This document shows positions 24,068 through 34,235 of a stretch of DNA of 64,000 bases, in pieces. Source of the DNA: Lysinibacillus louembei (GTDB lineage: Bacteria; Bacillota; Bacilli; Bacillales_A; Planococcaceae); the NCBI RefSeq assembly GCF_033880585.1, contig NZ_CP137624.1, forward strand, positions 1,046,001-1,110,000, written 5' to 3'. The position numbers and the translations under genes were made by a program. How positions within the stretch are numbered: position 1 is the first letter of the stretch; each line of letters starts with the position of its first letter. A model generated the notes under the pieces. It worked only from the letters and a program-made list of their open reading frames with translations, made no database searches and was not told where the DNA came from.

Positions 24068-24844
24068 ATGGCTCAGCTTATGAATATACAGGACTTTTCC
24101 GAAAGAACGGGCATTTCTAAAAGTGCACTAAGGTATTATGAGCAGAAAAATTTACTTTTTCCTTGGGGAAGAAGTACAAATGGCTATCGCTTATATTCTG
24201 ATGACCAAATTGCAACAGTGAAGTTAATTTCAAGCTTACGCTTAGCTGGAATACCTATAAAAGATATTCAAATTTATTTATTGGAAAACGAAGAGACAAG
24301 ACGACAGGAAATGATGGAAAATTGGATTTACAACGTAAAAAAGACACGAGACCTTTTAATGGTGAGTTTACGCTACCTAGAAAGTGACTCTATAAGTAAG
24401 GAAATTTATTTAATAGAAAAAAATGCAGAGCAAATTATTTGGTTTACTGCCGAATCTAAAACGGGGGAATTTAAAGGACATTTTTCGAAAAGAAGAGGTG
24501 AATTGCAAAAGTTAAATATTCCATTTAAAAATTGTTACTTGAAATATTTATCTGGTAAAGATTTTATTAAAGCCCAAATTGGCTTTGGCGTTCCGACTGA
24601 CTTAAAAATAAATGATTTAACAGAATTTGCTTTAATAGAAAACATGCCTAAATGCATCTGTATCGCAATGCCTTTTAATGAGCCACTATCTAAAATCCAA
24701 AATAGTTACAATAAACTAATGTCCTATGCACTCGAACATAAGTGGACACCAATAGCGCCCATACTAGAAAGGTACTACGGTGAGAATTTTACCGAGTTGG
24801 AGTTGTTAATGCCTGTCACTCAAATTGAAAGAAGAGGAGAATGA
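24068..24844 (+). CDS. MerR-family regulator with GyrI-like effector domain
   Basis: 258 residues. The N-terminal MerR helix-turn-helix reads MNIQDFSERTGISKSALRYY, then EQKNLLFPWGRSTNGYRLYS. A dimerisation helix follows, and the C-terminal 140 residues look like a GyrI-like small-molecule-binding domain. ATG 24068 has GAGGGG ten bases upstream. It is three bases from a C45-type acyltransferase gene and probably controls it. Confidence 0.88.
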   Translation: MAQLMNIQDFSERTGISKSALRYYEQKNLLFPWGRSTNGYRLYSDDQIATVKLISSLRLAGIPIKDIQIYLLENEETRRQEMMENWIYNVKKTRDLLMVSLRYLESDSISKEIYLIEKNAEQIIWFTAESKTGEFKGHFSKRRGELQKLNIPFKNCYLKYLSGKDFIKAQIGFGVPTDLKINDLTEFALIENMPKCICIAMPFNEPLSKIQNSYNKLMSYALEHKWTPIAPILERYYGENFTELELLMPVTQIERRGE

Positions 24845-24847
24845 CAA

Positions 24848-25849
24848 ATGAAAGAATTAACGATAAGAGTAGTCGAGTTACAGGGCAGTTATTTCGAGCA
24901 GGGTTTAAAGCAAAGTGAGGAAATTAAATCGACACAGCTTAGTTTGCTTGAGACGTTGAGCTCTAATTCAAATGTGAAGAAGGCGAAGGAGATACTAAAG
25001 GCTATTTCGCCGAATCTTTTAGAAGAACTTAGAGGTTTAGCAAATGGATTAAATATGGAACTAGATACAGTAATAAGACTTTATAGCGGTTATGATATAT
25101 CCTTTCCATCAATGGGATGCACCGCCTTTATAAATGACGACTATTATGTACGGAATTATGATTTTAGCCCAGAGCTGTATGATGCAAGGCTCGTTTTTTC
25201 TCAGCCAATCGATGGATATGCAAGTGTTGGGTTTAGCCAGCAAATGATTGGAAGGCTTGATGGTATGAATGAAAAAGGGCTTGTTGTCGGATTGCACTTT
25301 GTAAATAATGAGGATAAAGAAGAAGGGTTTATTGCGACGACAATAGTGAGACTGTTGTTGAATCAGTGTGCATGCATAGAAGAGGCAATCGACTTAATTT
25401 CTATTATTCCTCATGGGTTTTGCTACAATTATTCGATTACAGACCAAAGTGGAAGAGGCGTGTTGGTGGAAGCTTCTCCTCAGAAGCAATTTGTCAGCTT
25501 CGGAAATCCGCTAATCTGTACAAATCATTTTGATTCACAAGCATTACGAGAAAAAAATAGGGAAGAGATACAAGAATCAGTAAAGCGTAAGGCGTATATA
25601 AATAGTCTATTAACAAAGAAGCTTTCACCAATAGCTGCATATCATCATTTTAATGATGGAGATTCCCCTTTGTTTTACAAATACTACAAAGAGTATTTCG
25701 GAACGCTGCATACAGTTGTTTATTTACCAAAAGATTTAAGCATCATAATTGGTATTGGTGAGAATAGTGAACCAATAATGCTGTCATTAACAGGATATTT
25801 GGATGGAACTTGCAGTCTACCTAAAGTTATAAAAGGAACAATTAATTAA
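24848..25849 (+). CDS. C45-family acyltransferase/amidase-like protein (Ntn hydrolase)
   Basis: 333 residues. MGCTAF places the likely autocatalytic nucleophile at Cys91, followed by the strand DYYVRNYDF, DGMNEKGLVVGLHFV and a late NPLICTNHFDS. This order fits C45 peptidases and acyl-CoA:6-aminopenicillanic acid acyltransferase-like Ntn hydrolases, related to choloylglycine hydrolase. Such enzymes cleave or transfer acyl groups on amides; the substrate here is unknown. It forms an operon with the MerR gene. Confidence 0.82.
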   Translation: MKELTIRVVELQGSYFEQGLKQSEEIKSTQLSLLETLSSNSNVKKAKEILKAISPNLLEELRGLANGLNMELDTVIRLYSGYDISFPSMGCTAFINDDYYVRNYDFSPELYDARLVFSQPIDGYASVGFSQQMIGRLDGMNEKGLVVGLHFVNNEDKEEGFIATTIVRLLLNQCACIEEAIDLISIIPHGFCYNYSITDQSGRGVLVEASPQKQFVSFGNPLICTNHFDSQALREKNREEIQESVKRKAYINSLLTKKLSPIAAYHHFNDGDSPLFYKYYKEYFGTLHTVVYLPKDLSIIIGIGENSEPIMLSLTGYLDGTCSLPKVIKGTIN

Positions 25850-25906
25850 ATTGGTTAAATTGGATAATAAAGTAATTAATGGTATGGTTAAAGAAGGAGG
25901 GGGAAA

Positions 25907-26302
25907 ATGGATTATAAAGTGGAGATTAACATTCCCATAGCCAATAATGAAGTACCAGAATTAAGAGAAATGATTGGCTAGGGAAGACGCGATAAAGATT
26001 ACCCAGCGTTGTTTGAACGTTGTAATTTTTGGGCTGGTATTAGAAATGGGAATAATGAACTAATTGCCTTTGGTTATGTTTGTGGAATGGGCTTAGAACA
26101 TGGCTATATGGAAGATATTATGGTTCATCCGGAATACCAAGGAAAAGGAATTGGTGTTAAGTTAGTAAAAGAATTATTGCGAGAATCTGAACGTTTTGGA
26201 TTAGGAATTGTAACAGTAACATATGAGGAGAAAAATACTAATTTTTATAAAACCTGCGGCTTTACACCAAGCGCAGGTGGGGTATGGCAATTAGATTTGT
26301 AA
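25907..26302 (+). pseudogene. GNAT acetyltransferase gene broken by one in-frame TAG
   Basis: From ATG 25907 (GAAGGAGGGGG upstream) the frame reads MDYKVEINIPIANN, EVPELREMIG, then TAG at 25979-25981, then continues in the same frame GRRDKDYPALFERC to a normal GNAT ending with HPEYQGKGIGVKLVKELL. In related proteins a Trp often stands before GRRD, so a single TGG-to-TAG change explains it. Either a true nonsense mutation or a base-call error. The downstream part could be made only from internal starts. Confidence 0.88.
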
Positions 26303-26362
26303 TAAAACCAGACTTTTGCAATAGGTTTTACAAGAAATCACTATATAAAGGAATGGGGACAG

Positions 26363-26851
26363 GTGACAAATCAAACACATGTTAATTGGGGTGGACATAG
26401 AATCAAGCTGACGTGGTTACCTAATGAAATTATAGATATTAAAAAAGTTACAAGTGTTCACGGATATTGCTTTTATAAAGGCAATGTCTTATTGGTAAAT
26501 GTAGAAGGAAGAGAGTTTAATATTCCTGGTGGGCACATTGAAACAGAAGAAAGGCCAGAAGAAACATTTCGAAGAGAGGCATATGAGGAGGGCTATGTAG
26601 AGGGGAATATTCAATATCTTGGAGCTATTGAGACTAGTCACGAAGATAATCCTTTGTTTGTGGAGGGTGGAAAGTATCCACTTGTTGGCTATCAACTCTT
26701 TTACAGAATGGATATAGAAAAGTGCCATCCATTCCTTCGAGAGAACGAAACTATCACTCGAATATGGGTGGAGCCAGAGGAAGTTCAACATGTTATGAAT
26801 GACCATGAGCTTTCTTTATTAGTATTAGAAGAAGTGATGAGTGTAAAATAA
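26363..26851 (+). CDS. Nudix hydrolase
   Basis: 162 residues. The Nudix box is complete: GGHIETEERPEETFRREAYEEG, i.e. G-x5-E-x7-REAxEExG, near residues 53-75. The family hydrolyses nucleoside diphosphates linked to another moiety; the substrate cannot be told. Start is GTG 26363 with GGAATGGGG upstream. Confidence 0.9.
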   Translation: MTNQTHVNWGGHRIKLTWLPNEIIDIKKVTSVHGYCFYKGNVLLVNVEGREFNIPGGHIETEERPEETFRREAYEEGYVEGNIQYLGAIETSHEDNPLFVEGGKYPLVGYQLFYRMDIEKCHPFLRENETITRIWVEPEEVQHVMNDHELSLLVLEEVMSVK

Positions 26852-27005
26852 CTTCAGCCTATCATAAATAGACATAGTTTTTTAGAAGAGCGCGGTCCAT
26901 ATTTGAAGATGGTGCTCTTTAACTATGTTATACATTGATAATAGAAATTTAACATTGCAAACAAATTAGACGTTTAGCATTTCTAATGGAACATTGATTT
27001 TAAAT

Positions 27006-27053
27006 GAAAAGCTGACTTACAGATTTACGAATACAAAGGTAAGCCAGCTTTTC
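27006..27053. terminator. Terminator of the LRR pseudogene
   Basis: Arms GAAAAGCTGACTTAC (27006-27020) and GTAAGCCAGCTTTTC (27039-27053), one mismatch pair, 18-base loop. It lies just past the end of the leftward LRR gene. Confidence 0.75.
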
Positions 27054-27056
27054 TGT

Positions 27057-28588
27057 TTAATATCGCAAATACAACGTCACAGGTTTATTTTGCAAAGTAT
27101 CCCAAGCAGACCATGCCTGCGTGTAAGCCGCATCCGTATAAATACTCTTAATAATTTGATCAGTATATGCTTTTGTCACAGTTGTTTTACTACCTTTTAG
27201 AACAACACTTTGAATGGAATTGCTGTAAACAGAGCTAAAATCAAAGGATATTACACTAGCAGGTATTGTTAAGGTTTTTAGCTTGTTATGAGTAAATGTT
27301 TCCGCATCAATAGTTGTTAATTTACTAGGTAATGAGACAGATGTAATTAGATTTTCACTAAATGCGTTTTTGCCGATATGCACAACATTATTTGGCAATA
27401 CTAGGCGTGGTAATTGGTTAACTGCGAATGCGCTATTACCAATACTTTGTAAGGTTTTAGGTAATGTTAATGTTGTGATTTTATTTCCAAAAAATGCGTA
27501 ATCATGGATGCTAGTTACCCCATTACCGATAACAACCTTGTTCATGGAATTGGAACTAAAGGCACCTTTACCTAGTGTCGTAACTGAATTAGGTATTGTC
27601 ACCCCTCGCAGTTGATTATAGAGAAAGGCATTTTTACCAATTGATTTGACTTTGGCAGGGATGATGAGCTGCTTTTTCGCATTGGACATATTGTTATTAG
27701 CAAATGCGTAGTCGCTGATTTCTACAAGGCTTGTTGGTAGCTTCACCTCTATATTTTGATTGAAATTTGTACTATCAAAGGCAGAAATACCAATCTTTCG
27801 AATCGAATTAGGTAGTGAAAATTGGCTCACAATTTTCTTTGTATAATCATATTGCTCTAAACCAAGTGGTGTTAAATGGGGTGTAAAGGCAAAATGCCCG
27901 ATTTCAGTGACAGGCAAATTATTAATTTTTGCAGGGATAGTAAATTTCGTTTTTGTTGTTTTTTGATTATAGCTGGTAATTTTAATTTCCTTTTTGCCAT
28001 TATTATTTATAATTGTATAGTACAAATCTTGATATACTTTATCTTTTTTCATTTGCAAATGGTCAGGTAAAGTATAGCTTTTAATTGGGTTACCGCTAAC
28101 AATATCACCTAAAATCGATGTGACAGAATTCGGCACTGTAATCGTAGTAAGCTTGTTAGATGAGAATGCGTGACGGCCAATTGATTTTAATTTACTCGGT
28201 AACGTGATTTTTGTTAATTGATTGTTTAAAAAAGCACTATGTCCAATGTGCTTAACTGAATTTGGAATCGTCACACTAGTGATTAATTGTGCTAAATAGG
28301 CTTCGTTCTCATGTAACGAAATCATTTCATCCCAGTAATCAGCCGCTGGTGTATAAAATGCACCACTAGCAATTTCGGTAACAGGATAACTTTTAATAGT
28401 AGCTGGAATGACGATGTTTTTTGATGAGCATTTTTGCCAACGATAATTACTTCTTTTTTCCCGTTTGGCTTCGTCACAATCTCATACAACACATCCCCAT
28501 ACGCTTGTACTCCCGCAGCAGATGCTTTAGCCCCCATAAAAACAAAACATAGTATAACTACAGCGATGGTCATGTATAACTTTTTCAT
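27057..28588 (-). pseudogene. Secreted BspA-type leucine-rich-repeat protein, frameshifted
   Basis: A signal peptide (MKKLYMTIAVVILCFVFMG, cleaved at AKASA) leads into YGDVLYEIVTKPNGKKEVII. Just after VGKNAHQK the frame is lost; the correct continuation NIVIPATIKSYPVTEIASGAF is in the next frame, which stays open to the end. The loss falls in a run of six T at 28417-28422 where a seventh would restore the frame. The main body has about eleven BspA-type repeats (SVTIPNSVKHIGHSAFLNNQ type), giving about 510 residues in all. ATG 28588 is chosen for its GAGGAGG site. A sequencing error or slippage switch are both possible. Confidence 0.88.
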
Positions 28589-28757
28589 ATCCTTCATCCT
28601 CCTCAATCGTTTAATGCGCCGTATAGACGGAGGAATTGGAGAAAAGTTTCAAAAATAATTTTAAAATTATTGATAGCTTGCAGTATAAGAACAATCTTCA
28701 TTAATTTCTCAACTGCAATGTAATAAGTATTACATTCTTATAAGGATAGATAATGTG

Positions 28758-29372
28758 CTACATCTTTTTATTTCTATCATAATGACAAGGTAGAGGCAGT
28801 CTCCAATTGTAGTGAATGGCAGACATACGGATTGCTATGACAATAAGAACAATCAATGTGAGCTCAAGGGGAGAGCTCCAGCCAAACCAAATAGGAATTG
28901 CACATAGAATGGTTAGAATAGCATGAATTTCTTCCTTCAATGCAAGTGGTTTTCGACCAGCAATCGTGTCTCGAATCAGCCCGCCACCTACACCAGTAAA
29001 CAGTGCTGCCAAAATCATTAAGCCTAAATCATTGGAAAAAGCTTCACTGGCTAGCATTGCCCCTTGAAGAGCGAAGGAAGCAAGCCCAATTGAATCAAAA
29101 AATAACCCCCAGCGTCGCCAATGATCAATCCACTTTAGTGGAATTAATACGATGATTGTCAATGTGATTAACACCGTAAAAATAGCGGAATGCTCCCAAA
29201 GCTCAGTAGCAGGAACACCAATAATTAAATTTCGAATTAATCCGCCCCCAAAGGCTGTAATAAAGCCTAGTGCGTATACTCCGATAAAAGAAAATCTCGC
29301 TTCAAGAGCAACAAAAGCCCCGGTAGCAGCATAAGAAATAATGCCAATAAAATGTAGGAAAATCCAAGCCAT
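28758..29372 (-). CDS. TRIC/UPF0126 family membrane channel protein
   Basis: 204 residues from the ATG at 29372, chosen because AAGGAGG is 11 bases upstream and the length is the family norm. Seven membrane helices in two similar halves; each half contains the family signature (GAFVALEA, then FGGGLIRNLIIG; and TGVGGGLIRDTIAG). Bacterial members are potassium or small amino-acid channels. A terminator in its 5' leader suggests attenuation. Confidence 0.9.
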   Translation of the reverse strand: MAWIFLHFIGIISYAATGAFVALEARFSFIGVYALGFITAFGGGLIRNLIIGVPATELWEHSAIFTVLITLTIIVLIPLKWIDHWRRWGLFFDSIGLASFALQGAMLASEAFSNDLGLMILAALFTGVGGGLIRDTIAGRKPLALKEEIHAILTILCAIPIWFGWSSPLELTLIVLIVIAIRMSAIHYNWRLPLPCHYDRNKKM

Positions 29373-29406
29373 CTTTTCAAAAGCCTCCTTATTCATCATT
29401 TTCACA

Positions 29407-29456
29407 CAAAAAAACTCCACCACAAGAAGTCTTGTAAAAAGACCTTGTAGTGGAGT
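29407..29456 (-). terminator. Leader terminator upstream of the TRIC gene
   Basis: On the minus strand a 13-base stem (29444-29456 with 29414-29426) encloses a smaller GTCTT/AAGAC hairpin and is followed by a run of eight T, a textbook intrinsic terminator. It stands 41 bases before the TRIC start, and no gene lies upstream on that strand. The sequence from 29457 to about 29590 has a TATAAT-like box and may be the rest of the leader. Confidence 0.7.
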
Positions 29457-29760
29457 AATCAATTAGCAATCCTTACTAATGAATCAATCCATCCATTTGA
29501 AAAGAACAAATAGCATTTTAACAAAAGACTTTATTAGAATACCATTTAAAAGAGTGTTCATTTCTTTCATTATACTACGCTGCTTAAAAAGAACAAGAGA
29601 ACCTTTAAATCGGTTTAAAATATTTACTGTGCCTGCAAAACAATAAGAAAACATTAAGAATTACTATGTAAGTTTGTTAAGATTTACTTAGTATTATATC
29701 CTTATGCGAATCCTATAAGGGTAATCACGTGGACCTAAATAGCTGGAGGAGTGAATGTAG

Positions 29761-30447
29761 TTGAACATTTTGATTTGTGATGATGATAAAGAAATCGTTA
29801 GGGCGATTAGCATTTATTTAGAAAATGAGGGATATCAAGTATTCAAAGCCTATGATGGTATTGAGGCAATCGATTTAATTCGAAATAACGTTATCCATCT
29901 AATTATTATGGATATTATGATGCCAAAAATGGATGGCATTACAGCAACGATGAAAATTCGGCAAGATAATATGATTCCAGTTATTATGCTTTCTGCTAAG
30001 TCGGAGGATTATGACAAAATTCTTGGGTTAAATATTGGTGCAGACGATTATATGGCGAAGCCGTTTAATCCATTAGAGCTTGTAGCTCGAGTAAAATCGC
30101 AGCTAAGAAGGTATACGACATTCGGTAGTCTTGAGGTGAGCAGTAGTGTGTTTCAAACGGGTGGTCTAACGATTGATGATGAGAAGAAAATTATTACAGT
30201 TGATAAAAAAGAGGTACATTTAACACCGGTTCAATATAAAATTCTAAAGCTGCTCACAGCGAATGCTGGTCGAGTTTTCACAATCGAGGAAATTTATGAA
30301 AAGGTCTGGAATGAAAGTGCCATTAATCCAGAAAATACGGTTGCGGTTCATATTCGAAAGATTCGCGAAAAAATTGAAATTAATCCGAAAGAGCCGAAGT
30401 ATTTAAAAGTGGTATGGGGAGTTGGATATAAAGTTGAAAAATATTAG
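29761..30447 (+). CDS. OmpR-family response regulator
   Basis: 228 residues: receiver domain with phospho-acceptor Asp51 (LIIMDIMMPKMDG), conserved Lys in DDYMAKPFNPLEL, and a C-terminal winged helix (LTPVQYKILKLLTANAGRVF, then VWGVGYKV). TTG start after GGAGGAGTG. It is followed, with overlap, by its sensor kinase. It resembles VanR-type regulators, but no resistance genes are next to it. Confidence 0.95.
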   Translation: MNILICDDDKEIVRAISIYLENEGYQVFKAYDGIEAIDLIRNNVIHLIIMDIMMPKMDGITATMKIRQDNMIPVIMLSAKSEDYDKILGLNIGADDYMAKPFNPLELVARVKSQLRRYTTFGSLEVSSSVFQTGGLTIDDEKKIITVDKKEVHLTPVQYKILKLLTANAGRVFTIEEIYEKVWNESAINPENTVAVHIRKIREKIEINPKEPKYLKVVWGVGYKVEKY

Positions 30448-32485
30448 TCATGCGTTAATTACAAAGGTAGTTGTCTTTTTACTTGCCGTGATTTGTGTAA
30501 TGGGGGCAACAAAAACCATCGTGGATATGGGAACTAATAATATTCACCTTAGCAGTATCAACCAAGAGAATTATTTTGAAAGTCGAACATCTGCCGACGA
30601 AAGCCGTCGCCTTATAAATGCTTTAACGCAATTAGTTGGGAAATATAAAAGTGAAAATTACATTTTCAGTGGTAAGACGCTAACAGAAGAAGATATTAGA
30701 GAAATCGAGGAAGAGCTATATATTGATTTCCGTCATTCCTACAAATATGATTCAAATTTGAATGAAGCAGAAAATAAGCGCATATACAAAGAGCAATATG
30801 CAGCTGACATAGCTAGTAAAAAAGAAGAAAGAATGAGGGAGCAAGTAAGGGAATTTTATCGCTTACTCAGCATGCTAGAAGCATACGGAGATATCGTATT
30901 CTATGCGACTGATGGTGAGCATGTATTTTCCAATAGTGAACTCAATAAAGCAGAGCAATTTAAATCATTTGGTGCATACATGCTATTTGAGGATTACCAA
31001 CAAAAGTTATATCCAAAGGAAATGAAAGAAAGCGACTATCTACATTACTTTACGGGTAGTGTAGAAAATTTGAATCCACAAACAGACGTTATTTATATAG
31101 GGTTTAAAGAATCTTATTTACAGCAAAAAATATCGCAATGGGAAAAGGACAAAGAGATTGCTAAAAGCCTTCTGAATGAATTTCTACTATTTTTAGCAGG
31201 GTTTATTGTATCGTTTGTTTATTTAATCATTGTTATTGGTAAAACATCATTCAAAGATAAAAATATTCATTTTTATGCTACTGACAAACTATATAATGAT
31301 GTCAATATTGCGGTAGTTATGTGTTTAGTAGCAATATGGTTAGCAATGATGTTTGAGCTGTTGCAAGGTATATATATGCTTCTTGCACTACCGATTTTAA
31401 TGATTGCCTTATCGCTAGTTTTGTCACTTGTAAAGCATATTAAAAATAAATCATTAATTCAGCATACGCTTATTTATCAAATACTTAAAACGTTTTTCCT
31501 TTGGGGCAAAAATGTATTTGATAGCGGCAGTACAGGTATGAAAATCGTGCTACTTGTTATTGGCTATCCAATTGTAGTTGCAGCAACGTTTTTCATGTTT
31601 CCTATTACAATAGGCGTAGCTGCGTGGCTTGCGATGAAAAAAGTGAAGTCGTTTAACCGCATTAAAGAGGGTGTAGAGCAAATTAAAAATGGCAATTTAC
31701 AGCATCGCATTGAAGTGGATGGGAAAGGTGAATTTAGCCAGCTTGCAGGGAATATTAATAGTATTACAGATGGCTTAAAAAAGTCAGTGGATAGTGAGAT
31801 CAAGAGTGAGCGTTTAAAAACAGAGCTTATTACGAATGTTTCACACGATATTCGGACACCTTTAACATCCATTATTACGTATGTCGATTTATTAAAAATA
31901 GAAAATGACCCTGAGCGCATTGCTGAATATGTAGATGTGTTAGATCAAAAATCAAAAAGGCTTAAGCAGTTAACAGATGATTTATTTGAAGCGGCGAAAG
32001 CTTCAAGCGGTAGCATGCCTGTTCAGTTAGAGCGGATTGATATCGTCTCATTACTAACACAAGGAATTGGAGAAATGGCTGAAAAAATTGAAGCATCTGC
32101 ATTGGATGTTAAGCTAGCCCTCCCAAATGAAAAGGTATATGCCAAGGCTGATGGAAAGCTGTTATGGCGCGCCATCGAAAACCTATTCTCGAATATTTTT
32201 AAATATGCACAGCCTGCATCAAGGGTGTATATTGATGTTGAAGATTTAGGGAATGAATTACTTGTAACATTTAAAAATATTTCAGCATATGAACTGAATA
32301 TTTCAGCTGATGAGCTAATGGAACGCTTTACAAGAGGAGATGAATCTAGATCAAGTCAAGGAAGTGGATTAGGGTTGTCCATTGCTGAAAGTCTTGTTCA
32401 TCTTCAGCACGGTAAATTCCTAGTGCGAGTAGATGGTGATTTATTTAAAGCGATGATTTATTTACCGAAATTTCCAGCTGAATAG
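30434..32485 (+). CDS. Membrane sensor histidine kinase
   Basis: 683 residues from TTG 30434, favoured because GGGGAG at 30415-30420 is 13 bases upstream; a TTG at 30422 is too close. One N-terminal helix, an extracellular region of about 220 residues, then a cluster of five or six helices (residues about 240-410), HAMP (MKKVKSFNRIKEGVEQIKNG), the H-box TNVSHDIRTPLTS with His471, and a Bergerat ATPase ending GSGLGLSIAESLV. The multi-helix middle is unusual for simple kinases. It overlaps and partners the response regulator. Confidence 0.93.
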   Translation: MKNISHALITKVVVFLLAVICVMGATKTIVDMGTNNIHLSSINQENYFESRTSADESRRLINALTQLVGKYKSENYIFSGKTLTEEDIREIEEELYIDFRHSYKYDSNLNEAENKRIYKEQYAADIASKKEERMREQVREFYRLLSMLEAYGDIVFYATDGEHVFSNSELNKAEQFKSFGAYMLFEDYQQKLYPKEMKESDYLHYFTGSVENLNPQTDVIYIGFKESYLQQKISQWEKDKEIAKSLLNEFLLFLAGFIVSFVYLIIVIGKTSFKDKNIHFYATDKLYNDVNIAVVMCLVAIWLAMMFELLQGIYMLLALPILMIALSLVLSLVKHIKNKSLIQHTLIYQILKTFFLWGKNVFDSGSTGMKIVLLVIGYPIVVAATFFMFPITIGVAAWLAMKKVKSFNRIKEGVEQIKNGNLQHRIEVDGKGEFSQLAGNINSITDGLKKSVDSEIKSERLKTELITNVSHDIRTPLTSIITYVDLLKIENDPERIAEYVDVLDQKSKRLKQLTDDLFEAAKASSGSMPVQLERIDIVSLLTQGIGEMAEKIEASALDVKLALPNEKVYAKADGKLLWRAIENLFSNIFKYAQPASRVYIDVEDLGNELLVTFKNISAYELNISADELMERFTRGDESRSSQGSGLGLSIAESLVHLQHGKFLVRVDGDLFKAMIYLPKFPAE

Positions 32486-32497
32486 TTTTCACTAAAA

Positions 32498-32538
32498 AAC
32501 CATTAAAAACGCCAATTAAAGCGTTTTAATGGTTTTTT
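32498..32538. terminator. Bidirectional terminator between kinase and transporter genes
   Basis: Arms AACCATTAAAAACGC (32498-32512) and GCGTTTTAATGGTT (32521-32534) with T runs on both strands. Confidence 0.85.
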
Positions 32539-32541
32539 TGC

Positions 32542-33723
32542 TTATAAGATAAGGCTGACAATAATACTTGAAAGAATGCTGACGAGTGTAGCACCGTATA
32601 AAAGCTTTAAGCCAAAGCGTGCGACAACATTCCCTTGCTTTTCATTGAGGCTTTTAACAGCTCCAACAATAATACCAATAGAAGAAAAGTTAGCGAAGGA
32701 AACGAGGAAGACAGAAAGAATACCTGTTGTTCGTTCGCTAAAGTGAAAATTGCCCCCAGATAAATCTAGCATTGCTACAAACTCATTCGTTAACAGCTTT
32801 GTTGCCATAATGGCACCTGCATTAACTGCTTCTGAGAGAGGAATCCCCATAATCAATGCAATTGGAGCAAATAAATAGCCTAATATCGTCTGGAACGAGA
32901 TATTAAATAATAGCTCAAATACATGGTTGAATCCAGCCATTAATGCTATAAAGCCAATCAGCATAGCCCCTACGATAACAGCGACCTTAAAGCCATCAAG
33001 AATATATTCGCCAAGCATTTCAAAAAAGGACTGCTTTTCATTCTCCTGGATTTCTAAAATATCCTCGCTTGGATCAATTGTGTATGGATTAATGATGCTC
33101 GCTATAATGAAGCCACCAAATAAATTTAAAACTAAAGCAGTGACAATATATTTTGGTTCTAGCATCGTCATATAAGCTCCAACTATAGACATTGATACTG
33201 TGGACATTGCGGAAGCACATAAAGTATATAAGCGTTGATTTGAAAGTAGACCGAGCTGTTTCTTTAATGTGATGAAAACCTCGGATTGTCCAACCATTAA
33301 TGAAGCAACGGCATTATAAGATTCAAGCTTCCCCATGCCATTTACTTTACTTAGCAGTAATCCAATGCCCTTCATAAGGAATGGCAAGATTTTTAAGTGC
33401 TGAAGAATTCCAATTAACGCAGAAATAAATACAATTGGTAGTAATACATTTAAAAAGAATGGGGATTGTCCCTCGTTTGTTAAGCCCCCAAATACAAAGG
33501 AAACCCCTTCGTTTGCATACTCAAGCAACGTACCAAAAATAGCGGCTATCCCTCTAATAATGATTAATCCAAACTCTGTATTTAACAGCAACAACGATAA
33601 AACAATTTGAATAACAATCATCGTAATAATTGGTTTGAATTTTATTTCTTTTCGATTGGCACTTGCCAACCAAGCCAAAAACAATACAACAAAAATACCT
33701 AAAATAGAAATAATGTAGTGCAC
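32542..33723 (-). CDS. Concentrative nucleoside transporter (NupC/CNT family)
   Basis: 393 residues, about nine membrane helices. CNT features are present: [39 protein letters not shown] and [13 protein letters not shown] followed by [10 protein letters not shown]. It imports nucleosides with protons or sodium. GGAGGTTAC precedes the start. The region upstream does not contain a recognisable purine riboswitch. Confidence 0.9.
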   Translation of the reverse strand: MHYIISILGIFVVLFLAWLASANRKEIKFKPIITMIVIQIVLSLLLLNTEFGLIIIRGIAAIFGTLLEYANEGVSFVFGGLTNEGQSPFFLNVLLPIVFISALIGILQHLKILPFLMKGIGLLLSKVNGMGKLESYNAVASLMVGQSEVFITLKKQLGLLSNQRLYTLCASAMSTVSMSIVGAYMTMLEPKYIVTALVLNLFGGFIIASIINPYTIDPSEDILEIQENEKQSFFEMLGEYILDGFKVAVIVGAMLIGFIALMAGFNHVFELLFNISFQTILGYLFAPIALIMGIPLSEAVNAGAIMATKLLTNEFVAMLDLSGGNFHFSERTTGILSVFLVSFANFSSIGIIVGAVKSLNEKQGNVVARFGLKLLYGATLVSILSSIIVSLIL

Positions 33724-34216
33724 ATGTAACCTCCTGTTTAACTTGACTCAGCAGATACAGAAATCCCCACTGCTATAGGGGGAATAGATGCTGAAAGGCT
33801 CCTTTGATTAGAGAGAGGGCCAAACTCCCTGCCGAGAAAGTAGAACTCAGTCTAAGAACGCCACGACTGAGTGACCAATATCTTGTTGTCCTAAGCCTCC
33901 AGTGGATGTCGCAGATTTTAAAGAGGTGCATTTTGAGCAAGCTCGAAAAAATTGGACATAATTGATAAACAAACAACTGACTTATTATAAAAACAAAAAA
34001 GGAGAATTTCAAATATTAAAACCTCTGCATATACTAGCTATGAAAAACCTCATTATAAATAGGTAACATTTCCTCTCAATTGTTTCCCATTAACAGCGAA
34101 TATATTCACTACAAAATTGTTTCCTGTTATCTTGATATTTCTAACAACGAATGATTTTCTATTTGAAATTTCAATTTGTAGTTGACCAATTTACCCAATT
34201 AATGTAATATGTTATT
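33724..34216. other. Structured intergenic stretch
   Basis: No gene seen. Between 33760 and 33950 the sequence is markedly more GC-rich than the flanks and contains small hairpins: CCCCACTGCTATAGGGGG, and ACTCAGTC...GACTGAGT around 33846-33871. It may be a non-coding RNA or the relic of an IS element's end. From 33960 to 34216 it is plain AT-rich DNA. Confidence 0.35.
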
Positions 34217-34235
34217 GATAATGATTATCATTATC
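34217..34235. promoter_or_regulatory. Fur box, perfect 19-base palindrome
   Basis: GATAATGATTATCATTATC agrees with the classical Fur consensus throughout except the centre base. It is 257 bases before asbA. Between it and asbA is a 15-codon frame with a good ribosome site (34293-34340) of unknown value. Confidence 0.92.

Noticed and set aside
26849-26875. CCTATCATAAATAG resembling the island attachment site
   Set aside because: Only about 12 bases match, it lies outside the island and has no rlmH-like flank; chance in AT-rich sequence.
33724-33800. Purine riboswitch before the NupC-type gene
   Set aside because: Expected from B. subtilis nupG, but the conserved three-way junction and loop sequences are not there.
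33773-34012. Minus-strand frame of 79 codons before the nucleoside transporter
   Set aside because: No ribosome site, and the region is better explained as structured non-coding DNA.
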